A stretch of DNA of 64,000 nucleotides from positions 2,852,001 through 2,916,000 of the forward strand of contig NZ_JAKRKC020000002.1 of NCBI RefSeq assembly GCF_022664455.2, given 5' to 3'. Below the pieces are notes generated by a model. It was not told the DNA's origin, did not search any database, and saw nothing but the letters and a program-made list of their open reading frames with translations. This document shows, one piece after another, positions 23,507-31,835 of this stretch (position 1 is its first letter; every line of letters starts with the position of its first letter). The stretch is from Actinomadura luzonensis. GTDB lineage: Bacteria > Actinomycetota > Actinomycetes > Streptosporangiales > Streptosporangiaceae. The translations under genes and the position numbers were made by a program.

Positions 23507-24327
23507 CAGCCGTAGCGCCGCAGGCCGGACTCCAGGACCTCGACCAGCTTCTCGCCGGACAGGAAGGAGTCGGGGGTGGAGCGGCCCGTCACGAACGGGT
23601 GGTCCACGATCACCGACGTCTCCTTGCCGACGTTGCCGTGGTAGCGGCCGCCGGGGGCGGTGGCGTCGCGCAGGATGTACTCCAGCGGGTACGGCGGCGG
23701 CCCCATGTTGAAGTCCACGCCGAGGAAGCCGGTGCCGTCCTTGTAGTCGTACTCCTTGCAGTGCCCGGTCACGTGCTTGCCGCGCAGGATGCTCTCGCGG
23801 TCCTCCCAGTCGCGGGCGAAGGCCAGGCAGGCGATGCCGTAGCACTCGGCGAGGATCGGCTTGTCGGCGCGGACGAAGGACAGGATCAGGTCGTGCACCC
23901 GGCCGTTGTTGGCCAGGTCCACGATCGGGCCGCTGCCGCCCACGATGACCAGGGCGTCGTACTGGGCGACGTCGCGGTCCACCCGGCCGAGCTCGCGGTG
24001 GTAGGCCTCGACCTTGCGCAGGTAGCCGTCCTCGCTGTTGTAGGGCCGCTCCGGGATCCAGTCGGCGAGGCTGAGCGGGGCGTCGAGCCGGTCGGACTCG
24101 TCGAGCCGGCGGGCGGCGACGGCCACCTCGGGCGTGGTCACCGAACGGCCGAGCGGCGGGTCGACGTAGGCGGGGTCGAGGCTGGGCGGCAGCGCGCGGG
24201 GGCGCTTGCCGGTGGGGGTGGCGAACACGCTCCGGTAGCCCTGCCGGTCGAAGGCGGCGAGCGGGCCGACGAGTTCCTCTCCCCAATATCCGTATTCGGA
24301 GAGAATGATAAGAATGGTGCGCGTCAT
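23503..24327 (-). CDS. DJ-1/PfpI family protein (274 aa), first gene of the stress operon
   Basis: A class I GATase-like fold: ILIILSEYGYWGEELVGP at the N-terminus, ALVIVGGSGP before the core strand, and the nucleophile Cys in ILAECYGIACL. A conserved His lies in VTGHCKEYDY. It is longer than minimal DJ-1 (about 190 aa), closer to Hsp31- or chaperone-type glyoxalase III lengths. ATG at 24327 is chosen because the following residues fit the family; no good ribosome-binding site precedes it, and a TTG 36 nt upstream is open. It starts the unit that runs through the ThDP enzyme, the DJ-1/AGE fusion, STAS, GlgX and the partner-switching genes. Confidence 0.83.
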   Translation of the reverse strand: MTRTILIILSEYGYWGEELVGPLAAFDRQGYRSVFATPTGKRPRALPPSLDPAYVDPPLGRSVTTPEVAVAARRLDESDRLDAPLSLADWIPERPYNSEDGYLRKVEAYHRELGRVDRDVAQYDALVIVGGSGPIVDLANNGRVHDLILSFVRADKPILAECYGIACLAFARDWEDRESILRGKHVTGHCKEYDYKDGTGFLGVDFNMGPPPYPLEYILRDATAPGGRYHGNVGKETSVIVDHPFVTGRSTPDSFLSGEKLVEVLESGLRRYGW

Positions 24328-24480
24328 GGGTTGATTGCAGCAATGCGCGGGATACGTCGACAAGTTCGGCGGACCTATTCCGTCAAGTCAATGAAAGCGG
24401 TGCGCACTTCGTCAGGTGCCGCGAGGGTGTTCCGGCGAATGCGGGCAGAATGGGCGTCAGCCGAATCGGGAGGGTTTGTG

Positions 24481-26109
24481 ATGCCCGAACCACGCCGGCC
24501 GGTGCTCCTGGCCGTCGACGACGACGACCACGTGCTCCGCGCGATCCGGCGCGACCTGTCGCGCGCCTACCGCGACCGCTTCCGCGTGCTCGCGGCCGGC
24601 TCCGCCGCCGAGGGCCTGCGCGTGCTCGACACCCTGCGCGAACGCGAGGAGCAGGCCGCCCTCGTCCTGTCCGACCAGCGCATGCCCGGCATGACGGGCA
24701 TCGCCTTCCTGGCCGAGGCCGCCCGGCGCTTCCCCGAGGCGCGCCGGGTGCTGCTGACCGCCTACGCCGACACCAGCGTCGCCATCTCCGCCATCAACGA
24801 GGTGCGCCTCGACCACTACCTGGTCAAGCCGTGGGAGCCGCCCGAGGAACGCCTCTACCCCGTGCTCGACGACCTGCTGTCGGACTGGGAGGGCGCGCAC
24901 GAGCCGCCCTACCAGGGCATCCGGCTGGTCGGGCACCCGTTCGCGCCGGCCACCCACCGGCTGCGCGACCTGCTCACCCGCTACCGGCTGCCGTTCCGCT
25001 TCGAGGAGGGGCCGGCGGGCGAGGCGCGGCTGCCCGCGGTCGTCCTGCCCGACGGGCGCCGGCTGGACCGGCCCGGGCACGGCGAGGTCGTGGCCGCGCT
25101 CGGCCTGGCCACCCGGCTCAGCCACCCGCACTACGACCTCGCCATCGTCGGCGGCGGCCCGGCCGGGCTCGCCGCCTCCGTCTACGCCTCCTCCGAGGGC
25201 ATGGCGACGCTGCTCATCGAGGCGTACGTGCCGGGCGGCCAGGCCGGCACCTCCAGCCGCATCGAGAACTACCTCGGCTTCCCCTCCGGCATCTCCGGCG
25301 TGGACCTGACCAGCCGAGCCATGGCCCAGGCCCGCAGGTTCGGCGTGGACGTGCTCGCCCCCGTCGAGGCCAGGCGGCTCAGCAGGGACGGCCGCGCCTG
25401 CGTGCTGCACCTGTCCGACGGCAAGGAGATCGGCGCGTCCACCGTGCTGCTGTCCACCGGCCTGTCCTACCGCAGCCTCGACGCCGACGGCGCCGCCCGC
25501 TTCGAGGGCGCCGGCATCTACTACGGCGCCGCCGTCACCGAGACCGAGTCCTGCGCCGGGCGGCACGTGTGGATCGTCGGCGGCGCCAACTCCGCGGGCC
25601 AGGCGGCCCTGCACTTCGCCCGGCACGCCAGCCGCGTCACCATGGTCGTGCGCGCGGCGGGCCTGGCCGGCGCGATGTCGGCCTACCTCGTGGACGAGAT
25701 CGCCGCCGCCCCCAACATCACCGTGCGGGCCGGCACCCGCGTGGTCGCCGCCGAGGGCGGCGAGCACCTGGAGCGCATCACGTTGTGCGACGTCGCGACC
25801 GGCGAGCTGAGCGGGCACGACGCCGAGCACGTCTTCGTCTTCATCGGCGCGCGGCCGCGCACCGAGTGGCTGGACGGCCTGGTGCGCAGGGACCCGCACG
25901 GCTTCCTGCTGACCGGCCCCGACCTCGGGCCGGCCGCCGAGCTGCCCGCGTGGGACCTGCCCCGGCCGCCGCTGCTGCTGGAGACCAGCATGCCCGGCGT
26001 CTTCGCGGCCGGGGACGCCCGCGCCGGCTCGGTCAAGCGGCTGGCCTCGGGCGTCGGCGAGGGCGCGATGGCGGTGTCCATGATCCACCGCTACCGGTCG
26101 GAGAGCTGA
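24481..26109 (+). CDS. Receiver-glutaredoxin-like-TrxR-like fusion response regulator (542 aa)
   Basis: Residues 1-130 are a receiver domain with acidic residues 13-16, phospho-acceptor Asp65 (LSDQRMPG), LLTAY and Lys116 (LVKPW). Residues ~145-210 resemble a glutaredoxin fold but carry no Cys pair. Residues ~218-540 are a thioredoxin-reductase-like flavoprotein with GGGPAG (224-229), GGQAGTSSRIENYLGFP and IVGGANSAGQAA. The catalytic CxxC of thioredoxin reductase is missing; that region reads VTETESCAGRHV. So it probably binds FAD and NAD(P)H without reducing thioredoxin. ATG at 24481 follows GGAGGG by 6 nt. The stop is 1 nt from the stop of the convergent histidine kinase, its likely partner. 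Confidence 0.88.
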   Translation: MPEPRRPVLLAVDDDDHVLRAIRRDLSRAYRDRFRVLAAGSAAEGLRVLDTLREREEQAALVLSDQRMPGMTGIAFLAEAARRFPEARRVLLTAYADTSVAISAINEVRLDHYLVKPWEPPEERLYPVLDDLLSDWEGAHEPPYQGIRLVGHPFAPATHRLRDLLTRYRLPFRFEEGPAGEARLPAVVLPDGRRLDRPGHGEVVAALGLATRLSHPHYDLAIVGGGPAGLAASVYASSEGMATLLIEAYVPGGQAGTSSRIENYLGFPSGISGVDLTSRAMAQARRFGVDVLAPVEARRLSRDGRACVLHLSDGKEIGASTVLLSTGLSYRSLDADGAARFEGAGIYYGAAVTETESCAGRHVWIVGGANSAGQAALHFARHASRVTMVVRAAGLAGAMSAYLVDEIAAAPNITVRAGTRVVAAEGGEHLERITLCDVATGELSGHDAEHVFVFIGARPRTEWLDGLVRRDPHGFLLTGPDLGPAAELPAWDLPRPPLLLETSMPGVFAAGDARAGSVKRLASGVGEGAMAVSMIHRYRSES

Positions 26110-26110
26110 G

Positions 26111-27556
26111 TCAGGGCTTCAGCGGCAGCCGCACCACGAAGCGGGTGTCGCCGGGCTCGGAGGTCACCTCCATCGTGCCGCCGTGCCTGGCGGCCACGAT
26201 GTCCATGCTGACGTGCAGCCCGAGCCCGGTGCCCTTGCCCAGGTCCTTGGTGGTGAAGAAGGGCTGGAAGACCTGCGGCAGCACCTCGGCGGGGATGCCG
26301 GGGCCGTTGTCGCGGAACTCCACCACCGCGTGGTCGCCCTCGCGGCGGGTGAGGATGGTCAGCTCGCCCTCGCCGCCCATCGCGTCCACGGCGTTGTCGA
26401 TGAGGTTCGTCCAGACCTGGTTGAGCTCGCTCGGGAAGGCCCGCAGGTCCGGCACGCCGCCGTACTCGCGGCGCACCCGCACGCCCCGCAGCTTGGGCGC
26501 CATCAGCGCGAGCGTGGCCTCCAGGCCCTCGCGCAGGTCGGCGTCGCGCTCGGGCGCGCGGTCCAGGTCGGTGTAGGCGGAGGTGCGCCGGACCAGCTCC
26601 ACCACCCGCTCGGCCGCCTCGGCGACGTCGCCGGCCAGGGCCGCCGCCCGCAGCGCCGGGGCCAGGTAGTCCAGCGCCGCGACCAGCGCCGCCGGGCGCA
26701 GGGCCGCCGCCAGCTCCTCCAGCGCGGCCCGGTCCACGCCCTGCTCGGCCAGGTCCCCCGCGAGGTCCTCCAGCCCGGCGAGGTCGCCCGTGTGATCGCC
26801 CGCGTGATCTCCCGCGTGATCGCCCGCGAGGTCTTCGACGTCGGCCAGCCAGTCCGCGACGTCGTCGGCGGCCTCGGCCTCGGCCAGCGGGTCGCGGGGC
26901 GCGCCGGGGGCGGCCAGGCGCTCGCGCAGCCGGGCGACGTGCTCCAGCTCGGGCTCCTCGCCCACCCGCCCCCACCGCACGGCGGCGGCGGCGAGCGCGG
27001 GCGCGAGGGTACGCAGCTCCCGCGCGGCCCGCACGGCGGCCGAGGCCGGGTTGTTCAGCTCGTGCGCCAGCCCCGCCGCCAGCAGGCCGAGGCCCTCCAG
27101 CATGCGGCTGCGGCCGGCCTGGCGCTCCATCGCGTTGATGCGCCCGGCGAGCACGGGCAGCAGCACCCGGCACACCTGCGGGCAGCGCTCCAGCATGTCG
27201 TAGAAGGCGTCCCTGCCGTAGGCGACGACCTGCGCCCGGCACACGGCGAGCGCCGTGGCCAGGTACTCGTCGCTGGTCAGCAGCGGCAGCTCGCCGACGA
27301 ACTGGTGCTCGAGCGTGTCGCCGACGTGCCGGGCCAGCACCTGCTCGCGCCCGGCCACCAGCTTGGTGACCACGATCTCGCCGCTCAGCAGCACGTAGAA
27401 GGCGTCGGCGGGGGCGCCCTCGACGAAGAGCACCTCACCGTCGTCGAGCGTGCGGACGACGCCCGCGCCGGCCAGCCAGTCGAGCTGCTCGGGGGACAGC
27501 CCCGAGAACAGCTCGATCCTGGCCAGCCGCTCGCTCAGCCATGCGGGAGCAGGCAC
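26111..27556 (-). CDS. Cyclic-nucleotide-binding-domain histidine kinase (481 aa)
   Basis: A cytosolic sensor kinase. Residues ~12-130 form a CNB/Crp-like domain (LFSGLSPEQLDWL, DGEVLFVEGAPADAFYVLLSG). The H-box is GLAHELNNPASAA. The ATPase domain has the N-box NLIDNAVDAM, G1 DNGPGIP, the F-box FFTTKDLG and G2 GKGTGLGLH. There is no transmembrane segment. GTG at 27556 follows GGAGGAACT, and the 5' end overlaps the upstream transposase-like gene by 22 nt. It is convergent with the receiver-TrxR-like gene; together they look like a two-component pair that couples a nucleotide or redox signal to a flavoprotein. A 12-nt tandem repeat lies in its linker. Confidence 0.9.
   Translation of the reverse strand: MPAPAWLSERLARIELFSGLSPEQLDWLAGAGVVRTLDDGEVLFVEGAPADAFYVLLSGEIVVTKLVAGREQVLARHVGDTLEHQFVGELPLLTSDEYLATALAVCRAQVVAYGRDAFYDMLERCPQVCRVLLPVLAGRINAMERQAGRSRMLEGLGLLAAGLAHELNNPASAAVRAARELRTLAPALAAAAVRWGRVGEEPELEHVARLRERLAAPGAPRDPLAEAEAADDVADWLADVEDLAGDHAGDHAGDHTGDLAGLEDLAGDLAEQGVDRAALEELAAALRPAALVAALDYLAPALRAAALAGDVAEAAERVVELVRRTSAYTDLDRAPERDADLREGLEATLALMAPKLRGVRVRREYGGVPDLRAFPSELNQVWTNLIDNAVDAMGGEGELTILTRREGDHAVVEFRDNGPGIPAEVLPQVFQPFFTTKDLGKGTGLGLHVSMDIVAARHGGTMEVTSEPGDTRFVVRLPLKP
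26792..26827 (-). repeat. 12-nt tandem repeat, three copies, in the kinase linker
   Basis: Three 12-nt copies of GTGATC(G/T)CCCGC (plus-strand reading) lie next to a degenerate fourth. On the coding strand they encode the acidic His-containing series AGDHAGDHAGDH. They sit between the H-box and a later helix and are absent from typical kinases of this type. Confidence 0.8.
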
Positions 27557-28620
27557 AGTTCCTCCGCCTCCCGTCCGGCCCCGCCGCGCAGCAGCTTGTA
27601 GGCGTGGGCCACCGAGACCAGCGTGACGTGGTGGTGCCAGCCCTGGTAGGAGCGGCCCTCGAAGTGTTGCAGGCCGGACTCGGCGGCCACCGAGCCGAGC
27701 GCCGCGGCGGCCCGGTTGCGCATCCTGACCAGCCCGGCCAGGTCGGGCACCCGGTTGCGGCCGAGGTCGGTCAGCCACAGGGTGCGCGCGCCGGTCCGCG
27801 GCTGCCAGCCGCCGCCGGGCTGGAGCGGGCCGCGCTGGGCCGGCACCACGTGCAGCCGGGGCCTGGCCGGCTCCGGCACCGGCCGCGCCGCCGCGCCGCC
27901 GGAGGAGGCGCCGGGCCCGCTCACCGGCATCCCGTTGGGGGAGACCCGCACCAGGTACGGCAGTCCCCGCTCGGCCAGCCCGGCGAGCAGGCACTCCACG
28001 CCGGGCATCGACCTGCCGTCCACCACGACGGGCGCGGGCGGCAGGCCCCAGTCCAGCACCATCTCGTCCACGGCCTGCAGCAGGTGCCGCCAGTGCGGCC
28101 GGCTGCGCTCGTGCTCGGGCAGCCGGGCCCGCTCGCGCAGGCCGTCGTCGTCGTCCCAGCAGCGGGGCAGCAGCAGCCGCCAGTTGACCGGGCAGCCGCC
28201 CTCCTCGCCGACCAGCACGACCGCGAGCCCGACCTGGCAGTTGAGCAGCCGGCCCGCCGAGGGCACGAACTGCCGGGCGACGCCGACCGACTTGGAGCCG
28301 TTCTTGGGGAAGACCACCTCCTCCAGCACCCACGCCTTGGGCCGGATGGCCTCGACGAGGAGCTGGGCCAGGCGCTGGCGGACCGGCGCCCAGTCCCACG
28401 GGCTCTGGTTGATGAACTGCTGGAGGCACTGGTCGACGGGCCGTCCCACCACCTGTGCCGAGATCCGCCGGATGGATTTGCGGCCCGGGACGGAGAGCAG
28501 TCCCTGGACGTACACCTCGCCCCAGCGCCGCTGGTCCGAGCGGAGAAAAGTGGAGAAAAGATCCTCACAGAAAGAAGAGAGCCATATCTCCGGTGCGGTG
28601 AAATCCGAGTAGATGGTCAT
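27535..28620 (-). CDS. Domesticated IS701-family transposase-like protein (361 aa)
   Basis: Matches the IS701/DDE superfamily in order: RRWGEVYVQGLLSVPGRKSIRR, SPWDWAPVRQRLA, then VFPKNGSKSVGVARQF, NWRLLLPRCWDDDDG, APVVVDGRSMPG, and near the C-terminus HFEGRSYQGWHHHVTL. In active members the strand before FPK-G carries a catalytic Asp; here it reads VLEEVV. No terminal inverted repeats or target duplications flank the gene, and it is cotranscribed with a histidine kinase (22-nt overlap). ATG at 28620 follows GGGGTTGGTCTT. Such proteins recur in actinomycete genomes beside biosynthetic or regulatory genes. A regulatory or DNA-binding role is inferred. Confidence 0.8.
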   Translation of the reverse strand: MTIYSDFTAPEIWLSSFCEDLFSTFLRSDQRRWGEVYVQGLLSVPGRKSIRRISAQVVGRPVDQCLQQFINQSPWDWAPVRQRLAQLLVEAIRPKAWVLEEVVFPKNGSKSVGVARQFVPSAGRLLNCQVGLAVVLVGEEGGCPVNWRLLLPRCWDDDDGLRERARLPEHERSRPHWRHLLQAVDEMVLDWGLPPAPVVVDGRSMPGVECLLAGLAERGLPYLVRVSPNGMPVSGPGASSGGAAARPVPEPARPRLHVVPAQRGPLQPGGGWQPRTGARTLWLTDLGRNRVPDLAGLVRMRNRAAAALGSVAAESGLQHFEGRSYQGWHHHVTLVSVAHAYKLLRGGAGREAEELCLLPHG

Positions 28621-28653
28621 AAGACCAACCCCTATTAATTCGATCGTCCCCCT

Positions 28654-28672
28654 TTCCTCTCATTATGAGGAA
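28654..28672. promoter_or_regulatory. Inverted repeat TTCCTC-N7-GAGGAA
   Basis: Perfect 6-bp arms at 28654-28659 and 28667-28672 lie in the AT-rich 103-nt gap between the transposase-like gene start and the GMC oxidoreductase stop. It is 34 nt upstream of the transposase-like ATG. It could be an operator for the transposase-like/kinase unit or a weak terminator of the oxidoreductase operon. Confidence 0.3.
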
Positions 28673-28723
28673 TACTCGGGCCGGAGTGACAGGAGCGGTT
28701 TATGCTGGCACTCTCACTTCTAT

Positions 28724-30313
28724 TCACCCGGAGCCGGCCCCGGCCCACTGCGCCGCGCGTTCGGCGATCATCACGACCGTGGTGTGCGGGTGCGCGCTGA
28801 CCAGCGTCGGCATCACCGAGGCGTCGGCCACGCGCAGCCCCTCGACGCCGCGCACGCGCAGCTCGGGGTCCACCACGGCCCGCTCGTCCACGCCCATCCG
28901 GCACGAGCCGGCGAAGTGGTAGTACGACCCGGTGTTGGCCTTGACCCAGGCGCGCAGCGCCTCGCGGCCGGTGACGTCCGGGCCGGGGGCGACCTCCGAC
29001 AGGCCCCAGCCGTCCCTGAAGGCCCGGGTGCGGTAGATGTCCCTGGCGACCTCCACGACCTGCACCGTGCGCTCCAGGTCGGAGGGGTCGGCGAAGTAGT
29101 TCGCGCTGATCCTCGGCGGCAGCGCGGGATCGGCGCCCGCCAGCCGCACCCAGCCCCGCGACACCGGCGTCAGCAGGGCCGACAGGCTCAGGATGACGTG
29201 CGGGTCCACCAGCTCGCGCACCGGCTTGATGGGCTTGCCGGTCTGCGCCCGCCGCACCACGTTGGCGAAGAACTTCTCGCCGAACGGCGCCCGGTGCACC
29301 AGCGCCACCTCCAGGTCGGGCACCTCCAGCCCGTCCCGGGAGCCGCAGAACAGCGCGACCTCCGTCACCTGGCCGCGCGGGTCGTCGCCGGGCTTGGCCA
29401 TGTAGCCGATGGGCCCGATGACCAGCGGATGGTCGTGGAAGTTGGCCCCGACGCCGGGCAGGTCGGCCAGCACGGGCACGCCCAGCGCGGCCAGGTCGGC
29501 GGCCGGGCCGAGGCCGGACAGCAGCAGCAGGTGGGGCGAGCGGATCGCCCCCGCGCACACCACGACCTCGGCCTCGGCCCGCGCCTCGTGCGCGACGCCG
29601 CCGCGCGTGTACGCGACGCCGGTGCAGCGGGTGCCCTCGAACAGCAGCCGGGTCGCCGGGGCGCCGTCCAGCACGGTGAGGTTCGGGCGCGCCATGGCCG
29701 GGTCCAGGTAGGCCTCCCGGGCGCCCCGGCGCAGGCCGTCCTTGATGTTGACGTGGTGCCAGCCGGCGCCGTGCAGGCCCGCGTTGAAGTCGTCCAGGCG
29801 CGGGTGGCCCAGCTCGGCGCAGGCGTCGATGAAGGTCTGCGAGATCGGGTTGCCGGTCTCGGCCGCGTCGGCGACGGTCATCGGGCCGCCCTTGCCGGCC
29901 GTCGGGTTGTGGCCGTCGCGCTGGTCCTCCAGCCGCTGCAGGTGGGGCAGCACGTCGGCGAAGGACCAGCCGGCGCAGCCCTCGCGGGCCCAGGAGTCGT
30001 AGTCCTGGGGACGGCCCCTGGTGTGCATCATGTGGTAGACGTTCGAGGAGCCGCCGAGGCCGCGGCCGGCCGCCGAGTAGACGCTGGTGCCGTCCAGGCC
30101 CGGCTGCGGCTCGCTCATGTACGCCCAGTCCAGCTCGGTGAGCAGGACCTCGTTCCACCGCCACGGCGTGCGCACCGCGTCGGTGACCTTGGCGTCGCCC
30201 GCCTCCAGCAGCAGCACGGAGGCGTCCGGGTCCTCGCTGAGCCGGCCGGCGACGACCGACCCGGCCGCCCCCGCCCCGACGACGATGTAGCGATAGGTGT
30301 TCGTTTCTGGCAC
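28724..30313 (-). CDS. GMC-family FAD oxidoreductase (529 aa)
   Basis: A glucose-methanol-choline family enzyme that oxidises an alcohol with FAD. It shows the dinucleotide-binding motif YIVVGAGAAGSVVAGRL, GRGLGGSSNVYHMMHTRG, AGAIRSPHLLLLSGLGP and the C-terminal catalytic region AGSCRMG with SAHPHTTVVMIAERAA. No signal peptide, so it is cytosolic. GTG at 30313 follows GGAGGACCC. It lies 10 nt after a second GMC gene and is the last gene of the five-gene oxidoreductase operon. Length and motifs are close to choline dehydrogenase-like members; the substrate is unknown. Confidence 0.9.
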   Translation of the reverse strand: MPETNTYRYIVVGAGAAGSVVAGRLSEDPDASVLLLEAGDAKVTDAVRTPWRWNEVLLTELDWAYMSEPQPGLDGTSVYSAAGRGLGGSSNVYHMMHTRGRPQDYDSWAREGCAGWSFADVLPHLQRLEDQRDGHNPTAGKGGPMTVADAAETGNPISQTFIDACAELGHPRLDDFNAGLHGAGWHHVNIKDGLRRGAREAYLDPAMARPNLTVLDGAPATRLLFEGTRCTGVAYTRGGVAHEARAEAEVVVCAGAIRSPHLLLLSGLGPAADLAALGVPVLADLPGVGANFHDHPLVIGPIGYMAKPGDDPRGQVTEVALFCGSRDGLEVPDLEVALVHRAPFGEKFFANVVRRAQTGKPIKPVRELVDPHVILSLSALLTPVSRGWVRLAGADPALPPRISANYFADPSDLERTVQVVEVARDIYRTRAFRDGWGLSEVAPGPDVTGREALRAWVKANTGSYYHFAGSCRMGVDERAVVDPELRVRGVEGLRVADASVMPTLVSAHPHTTVVMIAERAAQWAGAGSG

Positions 30314-30323
30314 GGGTCCTCCT

Positions 30324-31835
30324 TCAGGAGGTGAGCAGGTCCGCCGCGCGCTCCCCGATCATGACGGAGGCGGCGGCGGTGTTGCCTGTGGTGATGGACG
30401 GCATGACCGAGGCGTCGGCCACGCGCAGCCGCTCCACCCCGTGCACGCGCAGCGCCGGGTCGACCACGGCCATCGGGTCGCGGCCCATGCGGCAGGTGCC
30501 CACCGGATGCCACACGGTGGTCGCGGTGGCGCGGACGTAGGCGGCCAGGTCGCCGTCGCGGCCGGGCGCGCTCTCCCGCTCGTGCAGCGGGCTCATCGCC
30601 TCGGTGTGGGCCAGCTCACGGCACAGCTCGATGCCGTGCACCAGCGTCGCCAGGTCCTCCGGCTCGGCCAGGTAGGCGGGATCCACGAGCGGCGGGTCGG
30701 CCGGGTCGGCCGAGCGCAGGGCCAGCGTGCCCCTGCTGCGGGGCTGGGCCAGCACGGGCGCGAAGGTGAAGACCGGCCCGTCCACCCGGTACTCGTCGGC
30801 GACGAACTGCACCGGCCCGAACAGCAGCTGCAGCGCGATGTCGTCGGGCGGGAACAGGCCCGCCTCGGCCAGCAGCTCGGGCGCCGGCAGCTCGGCCCGC
30901 GCCCGGTAGGCGACGCCGAGGATGAGGTGGTCGTGCAGGTTCGCGCCGACGCCCGGCAGGTCCGCGGCCACCGCGAGGCCGTGCCGGCGCAGCTCGGCGG
31001 CCGGCCCGAGGCCGGAGAGCTGGAGCAGCTTGGGCGAGGCCAGCGCGCCGCAGGAGACGATCACCTCCTGGCCGGCGGCGGCGCGGCGCCGCTCGCCGTC
31101 GCGCACGTACTCGACGCCGGTCGCCCGGCCGCCGTCCAGCAGCACGCGGGTGGCCGTCGCGCCGGTCAGCACCGTGAGCCGGGGGTGGCCGCGCAGCGGG
31201 TCCAGGTAGGCGGAGGAGGTGCTGGAGCGCCGGTCGTCCTTGGTGCGGCTGGACTGGTAGGCGAACGCGCCCTCCTGGACGGCGCCGTTGTAGTCCCAGT
31301 CCGCGCCGCCGGGGAAGCCCAGCTCGCCCGCCGCCCGCAGGAAGGCGCGCGACACCTCCGACATCGACGACAGGCGGGCGACCTTCATCGGCCCGCCCGC
31401 CCCGTGGTACGGCCCCGCCCCGTCCTCGTAGTCCTCGGCGCGGCGGAAGCAGGGCAGCACGTCCTCGTACGCCCAGCCGTCGTTGCCCCGGGCGGCCCAG
31501 CCGTCGTAGTCGCGGCGGTTGCCGCGCACGTACAGCATGGCGTTGACCGAGCTGCCGCCGCCCAGCACCCTGCCCTGCGGCAGCGGCACGGTCCGCCCGC
31601 CGAGGCCCGCCTGCGGGACCGTCTCGTAGGGCCAGGTGACCTGGGGGTCGCCCCACAGCGAGGCCATGCCGGGGATGCCGGTCTGCTGGATGGCCGGCAG
31701 GTCGGCCTCCCCGCCGGCCTCCAGCAGCAGCACCCGCGCCTGCGTCCGCTCCACCAGCCGGGCGGCGACCACCGCGCCGGCCGCGCCGCCGCCCACGACG
31801 ACGTAGTCGTGGGAGCTCTGGTCGTGGCCGCTCAT
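30324..31835 (-). CDS. GMC-family FAD oxidoreductase (503 aa)
   Basis: A second GMC flavoenzyme: YVVVGGGAAGAVVAARL, the signature GRVLGGGSSVNAMLYVRG, CGALASPKLLQLSGLGP, GVGANLHDH and the C-terminal HPVGTCRMG. It is clearly diverged from its 3' neighbour, so the two probably act on different substrates or in sequence. ATG at 31835 overlaps the EthD-like gene stop (ATGA). Cytosolic, FAD-linked alcohol dehydrogenase or oxidase. The link to an EthD protein suggests metabolism of an aromatic or ether-type compound, but this is inference. Confidence 0.9.
   Translation of the reverse strand: MSGHDQSSHDYVVVGGGAAGAVVAARLVERTQARVLLLEAGGEADLPAIQQTGIPGMASLWGDPQVTWPYETVPQAGLGGRTVPLPQGRVLGGGSSVNAMLYVRGNRRDYDGWAARGNDGWAYEDVLPCFRRAEDYEDGAGPYHGAGGPMKVARLSSMSEVSRAFLRAAGELGFPGGADWDYNGAVQEGAFAYQSSRTKDDRRSSTSSAYLDPLRGHPRLTVLTGATATRVLLDGGRATGVEYVRDGERRRAAAGQEVIVSCGALASPKLLQLSGLGPAAELRRHGLAVAADLPGVGANLHDHLILGVAYRARAELPAPELLAEAGLFPPDDIALQLLFGPVQFVADEYRVDGPVFTFAPVLAQPRSRGTLALRSADPADPPLVDPAYLAEPEDLATLVHGIELCRELAHTEAMSPLHERESAPGRDGDLAAYVRATATTVWHPVGTCRMGRDPMAVVDPALRVHGVERLRVADASVMPSITTGNTAAASVMIGERAADLLTS

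Noticed and set aside
27535..28620. Complete IS701-type insertion sequence
   Set aside because: No terminal inverted repeats or target-site duplication were seen, the catalytic acidic site is altered, and the gene overlaps a histidine kinase gene.
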